From positions 558,001 to 622,000 of the forward strand of contig CAVVOI010000009.1 of NCBI GenBank assembly GCA_963749825.1: a stretch of 64,000 nt of DNA, read 5' to 3'. This document shows positions 54,733 to 62,481 of the stretch, one piece after another. A program made the translations under genes and the position numbers. Position 1 is the first letter of the stretch; each line of letters opens with the position of its first letter. This DNA comes from UBA11865 sp963749825. GTDB taxonomy: Bacteria; Chloroflexota; Anaerolineae; Promineifilales; Promineifilaceae. The notes beneath the pieces were generated by a model that saw only the letters and a list, made by a program, of their open reading frames with translations, searched no databases and was not told where the DNA came from.

Positions 54733-55067
54733 TTTGAGACTCCTTTCTAGACCTAACGATATCCTGGTTCACCAAATCTGAATCAATTCCCAGAAGAGCT
54801 TCGACCAATTATGCGTGAAATGGCAAATGTTCCCGGGAATGAGGCTCACGATCATTCTTTCCTAACAGAGGGAGAATCAGGTGTAACCGGTCCAGAAAGG
54901 GTTAGTGAATTTATCGGGCTTGATCAATTTCGATTCTGCCTGGTGATAAGAGATGCTTGGGGTTTCTACTATCTGGATTGGATTCTTGCGCGTCAGAAAC
55001 CCATCACTATAAATCCAGACTTTCCGATCTTCGAAATGAATTGTCTGGCTAAACTATCCAACCTATT
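54733..55067. other. Gene-free stretch
   Basis: About 335 bases. A 114-codon plus-strand frame (54811-55155) has no SD and overlaps the binding-protein gene on the other strand; it is not called. The rocD promoter must be here; no clear boxes are seen. Confidence 0.4.
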
Positions 55068-55899
55068 CTATCTGACACGCCCATATTTTTCACCAATGAC
55101 GCTCTGTCCTTCATCAGATTGCAGCCAGGACAGAAAAAAGCGCAACTCTCCTTGAGGTTCGGCCGGCGAAATAAAGTATAGGGGCGTTGTTAGCGGGTAA
55201 ATCTGATCGGCTGTCGTACCGGGAGTAGCAAAATGACCATTCAAGGGCAATGTTTTTGCTCTACTAGAATTTCCCATCATCGAATATCCTATCGCCCCAG
55301 ATAGGTTCGATAAGGTCAAGTGCATGTTTTTATCATTGGTGGCTAATGTCGCCGAACCAAGCACTGGCTGACTGCCCATCACATGAGCGTCAAACAATGT
55401 GTGCGGGCCTGATCTGGCCTCCCTGACGACTAATTCAATGGGTAATTCGGGACCCCCTAAGAATGACCAATCTGTAATCTTGCCGGCAAAAACGTCTTTT
55501 GCCTCTGCTGCAGTGATCTCTAAATCCGAAATATTCGGGTCAACAACCAAAACCAAGCCATCAACTGCGACCGGATTAAACCAATAGTTTCCATTTTCTG
55601 GCACTTGATGAAGTAAGACTGCGTCGATAAAGCCCTCTTCCAAATCACTCAGTAGAGTCTGATCGTTGCCAACGATGAACTGAATAGGTGATCGCCCGTC
55701 TCCTGATGGCAGCTCACCCTCCAACAATGTTTCAATCGTACTGGCGCTATCACTCAAGCCAATCCGAACGGGTAGTGGGGCAGACGTTACCGTGATTTCT
55801 GGTGGATGTGTCAACTCTTGTTGGCAGGCAGGCATTATAGGTCATTGTGATGAGTAGTCCAATAACGCAGCAACTTAGCCGCCTTCGGCATGAGATCAT
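55068..55899 (-). pseudogene. Periplasmic substrate-binding lipoprotein, signal peptide out of frame
   Basis: The mature domain (about 250 residues) is PstS-like: PVRIGLSDSASTIETLLEGE, AVDGLVLVVDPN, TAAEAKDVFAGKITDW, and AIGYSMMGNSSRAKTL. Its signal peptide is in another frame: MISCRRRLSCCVIGLLITMT then YNAC, a typical lipoprotein leader. The two frames are joined at three tandem TGCC units (55823-55834). Losing one unit, or gaining two, gives one continuous protein YNAC-QQELTHPP. The leader ATG overlaps the uppP stop (ATGA), so the intact gene would be translationally coupled to uppP. This could be phase variation, mutation or sequencing error. Confidence 0.75.
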
Positions 55900-56708
55900 C
55901 TTATCAAGGTGATCAATAAATAGAGGGTTCCAAAGGATATACAGTAGGCGGCGAAGATATATAGGCTGCGTCTCCGGACCCAATTCAACAAGAAAAGAAT
56001 GCATATGTAACCGACAGCCGCTGCGACCAAAAAGGTTACCAGAAGTTCCGGAATCTGGTCACTGACTGTTGGCGAGCGTGCCAGGTCTACGGCCGCCAGC
56101 AATCCGGCGCCGGCGATTGCCGGCACGCCCAACAAGAAGCTATACCGGGCAGCATCCGGCCGATTTAGGCCCCGGGACAAACCTGCCGTGATAGTAACGC
56201 CGCTTCTGGATATGCCTGGTATCAGCGCCAGCATTTGGGCAAGACCAATGGTGATTGCATCACGCCAACTCATCTTAGAAACAGGCCGATCACCGGTTAA
56301 GAGTTTTTCGCCAACTATTAGGATAAAGCCAGTAATGATGAGCATCAAGGCAGCGATTGCCGGCTCTGCTAATACTTGATCAATCACATCGGCGAACAGT
56401 AGCCCGGCGAATACGGCCGGGATCGTGCCGACCAGGATATACCAGCCAAGCCTGGCATTAACGCTGTTCAGAGGTTCCTTAACTCTTAAACCCTGGAAAA
56501 CGGCCTTGGCGATATCCCATAAATCATGTCGAAAATATATGAGGATAGCTAGAAGCGTGCCTTGATGGGCGATGGCGATGGCATTGATATCGGGTTCAGA
56601 CAAGTTGAATAGGCTGGGTACCAGGATAAGATGGCCCGAACTCGATATGGGTAGAAACTCTGTAGCTCCCTGTATTATTCCGAGAAGGATTGCTTCGATG
56701 ATGGTCAC
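55896..56708 (-). CDS. uppP: Undecaprenyl-diphosphatase
   Basis: 270 residues from GTG. BacA family: LGIIQGATEFLPISSSGHLI near the N-terminus and IPGISRSGVTITAGLSRGLN later, which form the catalytic site. Eight or so membrane helices. It dephosphorylates undecaprenyl diphosphate to recycle the lipid carrier for peptidoglycan and other polymers, and often confers bacitracin resistance. Its stop overlaps the start of the binding-protein leader. It lies 39 bases downstream of tgt. Confidence 0.96.
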   Translation of the reverse strand: MTIIEAILLGIIQGATEFLPISSSGHLILVPSLFNLSEPDINAIAIAHQGTLLAILIYFRHDLWDIAKAVFQGLRVKEPLNSVNARLGWYILVGTIPAVFAGLLFADVIDQVLAEPAIAALMLIITGFILIVGEKLLTGDRPVSKMSWRDAITIGLAQMLALIPGISRSGVTITAGLSRGLNRPDAARYSFLLGVPAIAGAGLLAAVDLARSPTVSDQIPELLVTFLVAAAVGYICILFLLNWVRRRSLYIFAAYCISFGTLYLLITLIR

Positions 56709-56746
56709 TTTGTTTTTTGCCTATTATCTATTCAATGTCGCCCATA

Positions 56747-57868
56747 TTAGACAGCGAGGGAAGACGATTCCGGATAATTGCTTAAGAAGTCACTGGCAAA
56801 GGAAACAAAACCTCCATCGACGATCGCTTGCCTTATATCCTTCATAAGCGTTATTAGAAAGTGAATATTGTGGTTTGTCAGCAGCACGTGACCCAGGATT
56901 TCATTGGCCTTGACAAGGTGTCTCATATAGGCCCGGCTGAAATGTAAACAAGTGTAACAATTGCATGTTTCATCCAAAGGAAGGGGATCTCGAGCAAATC
57001 GCGCATTAGATATATTTAGCCGGCCTCCTTTAACCATCGCTGACCCGTGGCGGGCCAACCGGGTTGGTAGGACGCAATCGAAAATGTCAATTCCTCGAAG
57101 GACGCCATTGACTAGATCTTCAGCCGTGCCGACTCCCATGAGGTAACGAGGCTTTTCCGCTGGCAAAATAGGATTAAGCACATCAAGTATGGCGTACATT
57201 TCCGCTTTGCTTTCTCCGACTGATAAACCGCCGATGGCGTAGCCAGGAAATTCGAGATCCATTAAGAAACGAGCACTTTCTTCTCGTAAATCCGGAAATA
57301 TACCACCTTGCACGATGCCAAAAAGGGCTTGATCGTCTCGTTTTTGAGCCCGGTGACAGCGGATAGCCCAATCATGTGTCCGGGCGATACTTTCTTTTAC
57401 ATAGTCATAGTCATTCGGCGGGGGGCATTCGTCGAAGGCCATTATGATGTCAGCCCCTAGATTTTCCTGAATAACGATACTTTTTTCTGGTGTAAATCGA
57501 TGTTGGGAACCGTCGATGTGCGAGCGGAACGTGACGCCTTCGACGTCGATTTTTCGTGATTTACTGAGGCTAAACACCTGAAAACCACCGCTATCGGTCA
57601 AGATAGGCCCATCCCAGCCCATGAAGCGGTGTAGCCCGCCTAATTCACTAATCAGGTCGTCACCCGGCCGTAAATAAAGGTGATAAGTATTGCTCAAAAT
57701 CAATTCCGCCCCCAGTTGTTGAAGATCGATGGGGCGTAAAGCTTTGACCGTAGCCTGAGTGCCAACGGGAGCAAAGATTGGTGTGTGCAGAATGCCATGG
57801 GGTGTATGAAAGTGACCAACTCGCGCGCCAGTTCCAGCATCGGTGGCCACTATATCGAATTCAAACAT
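56747..57868 (-). CDS. tgt: tRNA-guanine transglycosylase (queuine)
   Basis: 373 residues from ATG at 57868; an upstream TTG is unlikely because the codons before it contain a TATAAT-like promoter box. It exchanges G34 of Asp, Asn, His and Tyr tRNAs for preQ1. Nucleophile Asp in LTDSGGFQVFSL, second Asp in DIFDCVLPTRLARHG, and zinc ligands in ETCNCYTCLHFSRAYMRHL. No queuosine synthesis genes (queC/D/E/F) are nearby, so preQ1 must be made elsewhere or salvaged. Confidence 0.97.
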   Translation of the reverse strand: MFEFDIVATDAGTGARVGHFHTPHGILHTPIFAPVGTQATVKALRPIDLQQLGAELILSNTYHLYLRPGDDLISELGGLHRFMGWDGPILTDSGGFQVFSLSKSRKIDVEGVTFRSHIDGSQHRFTPEKSIVIQENLGADIIMAFDECPPPNDYDYVKESIARTHDWAIRCHRAQKRDDQALFGIVQGGIFPDLREESARFLMDLEFPGYAIGGLSVGESKAEMYAILDVLNPILPAEKPRYLMGVGTAEDLVNGVLRGIDIFDCVLPTRLARHGSAMVKGGRLNISNARFARDPLPLDETCNCYTCLHFSRAYMRHLVKANEILGHVLLTNHNIHFLITLMKDIRQAIVDGGFVSFASDFLSNYPESSSLAV

Positions 57869-58039
57869 GGGCGTTATTATACCAATCAACTCTCATATGG
57901 TGTTCATTGGTTTCCAGATCCAGTCACCGTGTCTTTGAAACGACAACCTCTCTTGGATTCAACAGAAACCGTTAAAAGTTGACAGCCTGTCATTACTTTG
58001 CTAATATGTTCACCAACAATCGAATATATTTACACACTT

Positions 58040-58182
58040 TTTATCCAGAGAGGTGGAGGGACCGACCCGATGAAGCCTCAGCAACCGCCACACAATTGTG
58101 AGTTTGGTGTGGAAATGGTGCTAATTTCGGCAGATGTGTTCGCTTTCTTGCATTAGGAAGCAGACTTCTGAGAGATGAGGAG
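58040..58182 (+). ncRNA. SAM-I (S-box) riboswitch
   Basis: Classical S-box core: TATCCAGAGAGGTGGAGGGA, then CCGACCCGATGAAGCCTCAG, then CAACC, a P3 stem loop, GGTGCTAATTTC, a variable arm, and GAGAGATGAG closing P1. It senses S-adenosylmethionine and turns off downstream expression when SAM is high. The terminator at 58239 is its expression platform, and the genes downstream make Met precursors. Confidence 0.97.
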
Positions 58183-58238
58183 TGGCTGTACTAAAATAGT
58201 TGGCCTCTTCTAAGTTTCTTGAAGGGGTTGTTTTTTTA

Positions 58239-58290
58239 ACGGCTCTTCGCTCTGGATATTTTGGCGAAGAGCTGTTTTTTGTTTTTATTT
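58239..58290 (+). terminator. Riboswitch expression-platform terminator
   Basis: Stem GCTCTTCGC/GCGAAGAGC (extended to AACGGCTCTTCGC/GCGAAGAGCTGTT), 13-base loop, then TTTTTTGTTTTT. It lies between riboswitch and gene. With SAM bound it would form and stop transcription. Confidence 0.92.
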
Positions 58291-58362
58291 ACGAATGCTG
58301 GGATCAACGAGCTTAAAAGATATCGTGAAACCAGCTACCAATCGCTCCAGTAGGAGGACGAG

Positions 58363-59634
58363 ATGATAAGGTTAGCAGATCCATTTACACCGGTAACCGT
58401 TTCTGAATTAGGGCAACAACAGGCTGGAAACTTAACCAAGTCGGTTCACGGAAAAATGGGCATGCGTAGCTCCCAACCTCATCACGAACTAATTACCCCA
58501 CTGGCTCAAACCGCAACCTATACGTTTGCGGACACGGCTGATTTACGGGCTTTCATGGAAGCGAAAATGTGGGGGATGGATCCGGACATGGCCGAACGCG
58601 GTGAATATGGCCGGTACGGCAACCCAACTGTCCGCTCAGTTGAAAGACGCCTAGCAGCTCTAGAAAATGGCGATGATGCTCTCTTGTTCCCAACCGGGAT
58701 GGCGGCCATTACGAACATTCTGCTGTCCATGTTATCGGCCGGAAATCACGTCATCTTTACAGACGATTGTTACCGCAAAACACGCCAATTCTGCCAAAAC
58801 TTTTTGGGCCGGCTGGGAATCGAATCCACTCAAGTCGCTATGGGAGATTATGAAGGACTGGAAGCAGCGATTCAGACCAATACCCGGGTGATTATCAGCG
58901 AAAGCCCAACCAATCCATATTTGCGTGTTGTCGATCTGGAACGATTAGTCCAGATAGCCCAAAAACATCGGGTGAAAACGATTATCGACGCTACATTTGC
59001 CACGCCGATCAACCAGCGACCACTTGATTTCGGGATCGATCTAGTTATCCACAGTGCGACCAAATATCTCAGTGGTCATAACGATATCATGGCTGGGGCT
59101 GTGATCGGTGAAAGCGGGTTGATTCACGCTTTGCGACAAAGCCAAGGTATGTTGGGCGGCGTCCTGGATCCCCATGCAGCTTTTTTACTTGAACGAGGGA
59201 TAAAGACCCTGGGCATTAGAGTGGGTCAGCAAAATCGATCGGCCCAAGCGGTAGCAAATTATCTTGAGAGTCACCCAAAGGTCCAGAGGGTCTGGTATCC
59301 TGGGCTATCTTCACACCCAGATCATGCCGTATCCCAAAAACAGATGGATGGGTTTGGCGGCGTTGTCAGCTTTGAAGTGGCACCAGTACCAGGCGAAGAG
59401 CCCTTGTCGAGCACTTCGCGATTCATCGATGCGATGACGATTCCTTATATCGCTCCTAGCCTCGGCGGCGTTGAGAGTCTTATCGAGCAACCAGCGCTCA
59501 TGTCTTATTACGAGTTTTCCACTCAAGAGAGATTGGAAATTGGTATATCGGACAATCTGGTTCGCTTTGCAATTGGTATTGAAGATACGAGTGATATTCT
59601 TGCCGATTTAAATCAAGCCCTCGCCCAAGTTTAG
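58363..59634 (+). CDS. Cys/Met-metabolism PLP enzyme (cystathionine gamma-synthase-like)
   Basis: 423 residues, ATG with GGAGGA. Trans-sulfuration family: LITPLAQTATYTFADTADLR, YGRYGNPTVRSVERRLAALE, LLFPTGMAAITN, PLP Lys in HSATKYLSGHNDIMAGAV, and SLGGVESLIEQPALMSYYEF. Position behind a SAM riboswitch and before aspartokinase points to cystathionine gamma-synthase or O-acyl-homoserine sulfhydrylase in methionine synthesis; a methionine gamma-lyase is less likely. The first 40 residues are an extension beyond the usual family start. Confidence 0.88.
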   Translation: MIRLADPFTPVTVSELGQQQAGNLTKSVHGKMGMRSSQPHHELITPLAQTATYTFADTADLRAFMEAKMWGMDPDMAERGEYGRYGNPTVRSVERRLAALENGDDALLFPTGMAAITNILLSMLSAGNHVIFTDDCYRKTRQFCQNFLGRLGIESTQVAMGDYEGLEAAIQTNTRVIISESPTNPYLRVVDLERLVQIAQKHRVKTIIDATFATPINQRPLDFGIDLVIHSATKYLSGHNDIMAGAVIGESGLIHALRQSQGMLGGVLDPHAAFLLERGIKTLGIRVGQQNRSAQAVANYLESHPKVQRVWYPGLSSHPDHAVSQKQMDGFGGVVSFEVAPVPGEEPLSSTSRFIDAMTIPYIAPSLGGVESLIEQPALMSYYEFSTQERLEIGISDNLVRFAIGIEDTSDILADLNQALAQV

Positions 59635-59650
59635 GGATAAGGAAATTTCG

Positions 59651-61051
59651 ATGACTTTAATAATGAAATTTGGCGGGACATCGGTAGGAAGCTCGGAGGC
59701 AATTCAGCGGACTTCAGAGATTATTTGCGACACTCAACGTGACTGGTCGCAATTGGTCGTGGTCGCTTCGGCAATGAGTGGCGTTACAGACCTACTGCAC
59801 GAAGGGGCAGCCACGGCCGCAGCGGGTAACGCAAACGTATATCGTGAAGTGGCCAATAACCTACGCCGAAGGCACTTCAAAACAGTTTCCGAGTTATTGT
59901 CGACCAGCCATGAGGGACAAAAATTAACGGCCGAGTTAGATAAATTTGTTGAGCGTTACGAATCGCTCTGTAAAGCTGTTTTGGTGCTTGGCGAGTTGAC
60001 GCCGCGGGCTTTGGATGCCATGACTTCGATCGGAGAAAGGATGAGCATCCGTTTATTGGCCGCGAATCTCAGGCATCAAGGCCAAGCCGCTCAGGCGATT
60101 GACGCTACAGAGTTAATTGTGACCGATGATTCCTATCAAAACGCAGTCCCAGATCTTGAAAAAACGAAGGCCTTGACCGAAGCGAGGCTACGGCCCTTAT
60201 TGGATGAAGGTGTTGTGGCTGTAGTCACTGGGTTTGTAAGCGCAAATGAACAGGGGATCACGACTACTTTGGGTCGGGGAGGATCGGACTACAGCGCTGC
60301 GATTCTCGGACAGGCTCTTGAAGCCCAAGAAGTCTGGATCTGGACGGATGTTGATGGTGTCATGACGGCCGATCCACGCCTGGTACCCGAGGCGAGAACA
60401 ATTAACACGCTGTCTTATCGAGAGGTGGCTGAATTGGCGTTTTATGGGGCCAAGGTATTGCATCCCAAAACGATCCGCCCGGTCATTGAAAACGATATTC
60501 CCCTGAGGATTAAGAACACCTTCAATCCTCAAGGCACAGGTACCGAAATCATCCAAAATAGCGTGCAGCGCAATGGCAAAATAAAGGCCGTTACGGCTAT
60601 CCGTAATCTAAGCCTAATAAACGTTGAAGGGAAGGGAATGTTAGGTGTTCCTGGTATCGCCGCTCGAACATTTGGAGCTGTCGCCGATTCGAAAGTTAGC
60701 GTCTTGCTGATTTCTCAGGCTTCTTCCGAGCAGTCGATTTGTTTTGCAGTTCCAACTGTTTCCGCTGATAGTGTTATCGCGAGCTTGGAGGGGGAGTTTG
60801 GCTCCGAGTTGACCAGGCGTGACATCGACCGGATTGTTGCCAAAGATAATGTGGCCATAGTAACCGTCGTTGGAGCGGGCATGCAAGGCACACCCGGAAT
60901 ATCCGGCCGGTTATTTAGCGCTTTGGGTGATCAACGAGTAAACATCATTGCCATCGCCCAGGGTTCTTCCGAATGCAGCATCAGTATGGTTGTTGACGAG
61001 GACGATACGGCCGACGCCGAAAAGGCGATTCATGCATTAATCGTCAAATGA
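59651..61051 (+). CDS. lysC: Aspartokinase
   Basis: 466 residues, ATG with AAGGAAA a few bases before. IMKFGGTSVGSSEAIQRTSE, the substrate site TTLGRGGSDYSAAILG, and two ACT domains at the C-terminus (VLLISQASSEQSICFAVP and VNIIAIAQGSSECSIS). It phosphorylates aspartate, the first step to homoserine, threonine, methionine and lysine. Being 16 bases after the Cys/Met PLP enzyme under one SAM riboswitch suggests it is the methionine-controlled isozyme. No homoserine dehydrogenase domain. Confidence 0.97.
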   Translation: MTLIMKFGGTSVGSSEAIQRTSEIICDTQRDWSQLVVVASAMSGVTDLLHEGAATAAAGNANVYREVANNLRRRHFKTVSELLSTSHEGQKLTAELDKFVERYESLCKAVLVLGELTPRALDAMTSIGERMSIRLLAANLRHQGQAAQAIDATELIVTDDSYQNAVPDLEKTKALTEARLRPLLDEGVVAVVTGFVSANEQGITTTLGRGGSDYSAAILGQALEAQEVWIWTDVDGVMTADPRLVPEARTINTLSYREVAELAFYGAKVLHPKTIRPVIENDIPLRIKNTFNPQGTGTEIIQNSVQRNGKIKAVTAIRNLSLINVEGKGMLGVPGIAARTFGAVADSKVSVLLISQASSEQSICFAVPTVSADSVIASLEGEFGSELTRRDIDRIVAKDNVAIVTVVGAGMQGTPGISGRLFSALGDQRVNIIAIAQGSSECSISMVVDEDDTADAEKAIHALIVK

Positions 61052-61136
61052 TCAATTTGAAAGACCTCCGTTGCTAGCGGAATATTCCGTATCGATAGTT
61101 AGCAAAACAGAGTCCGAAATGAAGCATGGATTGTGA

Positions 61137-61715
61137 ATTCTCCCGGTCTGGTCATGTTGCCTTAGCCTTTAAGCCCGCACACTTCCAAAGCATGCGCCAG
61201 AAAGCCGCCTGGTATCAAAAAGAATTGGGCAACATCGTCGAAATCATCGGGCCTGACGAACTTTATCGCGAGACAGGGTAGCCGAGCCTAGCATGGTGGG
61301 GTCGTCGACGAAACTGGCGCCGGTTTGAATCGGGCTGAATTCCCGGATTTTCCCTGTGGGAAGCTACATAATCGTCACCGAACCTTTGCCAGAAGAGTTG
61401 CAGACGGAAATCAGCCCAAATAAGCGAATATTTTTTTATTCCAGGAATTTTCTCAACTATTTTCGGTTAATCCCTGATGGGCGGATGTTGTTTGGCGGCC
61501 GAAATGATTTAAGCTCAGATCTCGATGCTATCGATGGCGCAGATCGGTTGAGGCGTCGCATGATCGAGGTGTTTCCGCAGCTAGAGGAGAGCTCGATTAC
61601 TCATTCGTGGTCTGGCCATTTGGGATTGACATTTTATTTAATGCCTCATATTGGACAAGTGAATGGTATTCCTTTTGCCGTCCAACATTATCGCCTTTTC
61701 GATAGGTTGACATAA
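61137..61715 (+). pseudogene. Decayed DAO-family amine oxidase (puuB-like)
   Basis: Readable pieces of a D-amino-acid-oxidase fold (glycine oxidase or gamma-glutamylputrescine oxidoreductase). First frame: SGHVALAFKPAHFQSMRQKA, then AWYQKELGNIVEIIGPDELY, stop at 61280. After a gap another frame: VGSYIIVTEPLPEELQTEIS, then NYFRLIPDGRMLFGGRNDLS and GHLGLTFYLMPHIGQVNGIP. The N-terminal FAD loop (GxGxxG) and the end of the enzyme are missing. No start, so non-functional. Confidence 0.85.
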
Positions 61716-61836
61716 AGTATATTTCCGACAGATGCTTATCACTTTATTGAAATGTCCGGCATATTGAGGGCGAAGTTACGAAGTTTTGCCGGCGTGATGT
61801 TAACGGTTTTACAACACACAGTAAGATTTCCTATGA

Positions 61837-61842
61837 TATAAT
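61837..61842 (+). promoter_or_regulatory. -10 box of the tmRNA promoter
   Basis: Perfect TATAAT, 10 bases upstream of the tmRNA 5' end. No clear -35 box at 17 bases, so an extended or stable-RNA-type promoter is possible. Confidence 0.6.
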
Positions 61843-61852
61843 GATTGTGTCT

Positions 61853-62263
61853 GGGGATGACAGGCTTCGACGGGGAAGGCTGGTCCTAGACTGCAAGCCG
61901 AGCACGCTTTACAACTCGTAAAACTGGAAGCACACGCAGAAATGCCAATCGCACAACTGCTTATAATGCTCTTCCTCTCGCCGCTTAAGGCGAGTTGAAT
62001 GGCAAAGGATCCTGTACGCAGGAATCCCGTCTGCCTCGACCGCTCGTTGGCCGGGCGAGCCGCAGGCGTCATAAAGGCCATCGTGCTCCTCCACGACACC
62101 GATAGCGGGGGCTAAGAGGCCCTTTTGGGGGTCATCGGCTAGTCGCTACAATGACCCAGTTAGCCGGGGCAGTAGCGGCGAACTAACAAATAGGTTGACT
62201 AAGCTTGTAGAGGTTTAGAGGTCGAATTTTTCGGACGCGGGTTCGATTCCCGCCATCTCCACA
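61853..62263 (+). ncRNA. ssrA: tmRNA (transfer-messenger RNA)
   Basis: 5' end GGGGATGACAGGCTTCGACG pairs with the 3' CCATCTCC end. The 3' half has the tRNA-like T-arm GCGGGTTCGATTCCCGC. A tag reading frame near 61920-61988 ends in the typical ALPLAA and stop; upstream residues NANRTTAYN are in the same frame, but the exact resume codon is not certain. Rescues stalled ribosomes and tags their products for degradation. CCA is not fully encoded. Confidence 0.95.
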
Positions 62264-62269
62264 ATATAG

Positions 62270-62297
62270 GGCACTCCAATTGGAGTGCCTTTTTATT
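62270..62297 (+). terminator. tmRNA terminator
   Basis: Stem GGCACTCC/GGAGTGCC with loop AATT, then TTTTTATT, directly after the tmRNA 3' end. Confidence 0.95.
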
Positions 62298-62404
62298 GCA
62301 TAACATAGTTATACCAATCCCCGAATATTTGGCCTCGCCTGTTTGTGATGAATTGTGCCTGGATCTTCTTACTGAGCTGAGAACCATTTGAGTACCAAAT
62401 GTGT

Positions 62405-62427
62405 TATAATTCAGAACGTTAGTTCTG
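62405..62427 (+). promoter_or_regulatory. uvrB promoter with LexA/DinR box
   Basis: TATAAT at 62405-62410 is followed directly by CAGAACGTTAGTTCTG (62412-62427), an exact GAAC-N4-GTTC operator of Gram-positive-type LexA with two more palindromic pairs outside. Placed over the transcription start, it would block RNA polymerase until SOS induction. It lies about 55 bases before the uvrB ATG. Confidence 0.85.
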
Positions 62428-62481
62428 CATTACTTATAACCGGCATCATGTGTAAAAGGGATGTAATTAGTCGAGGGAGAT

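Noticed and set aside
54811..55155. 114-codon plus-strand frame
   Set aside because: No SD, and it overlaps the 3' end of a well-supported gene on the other strand.
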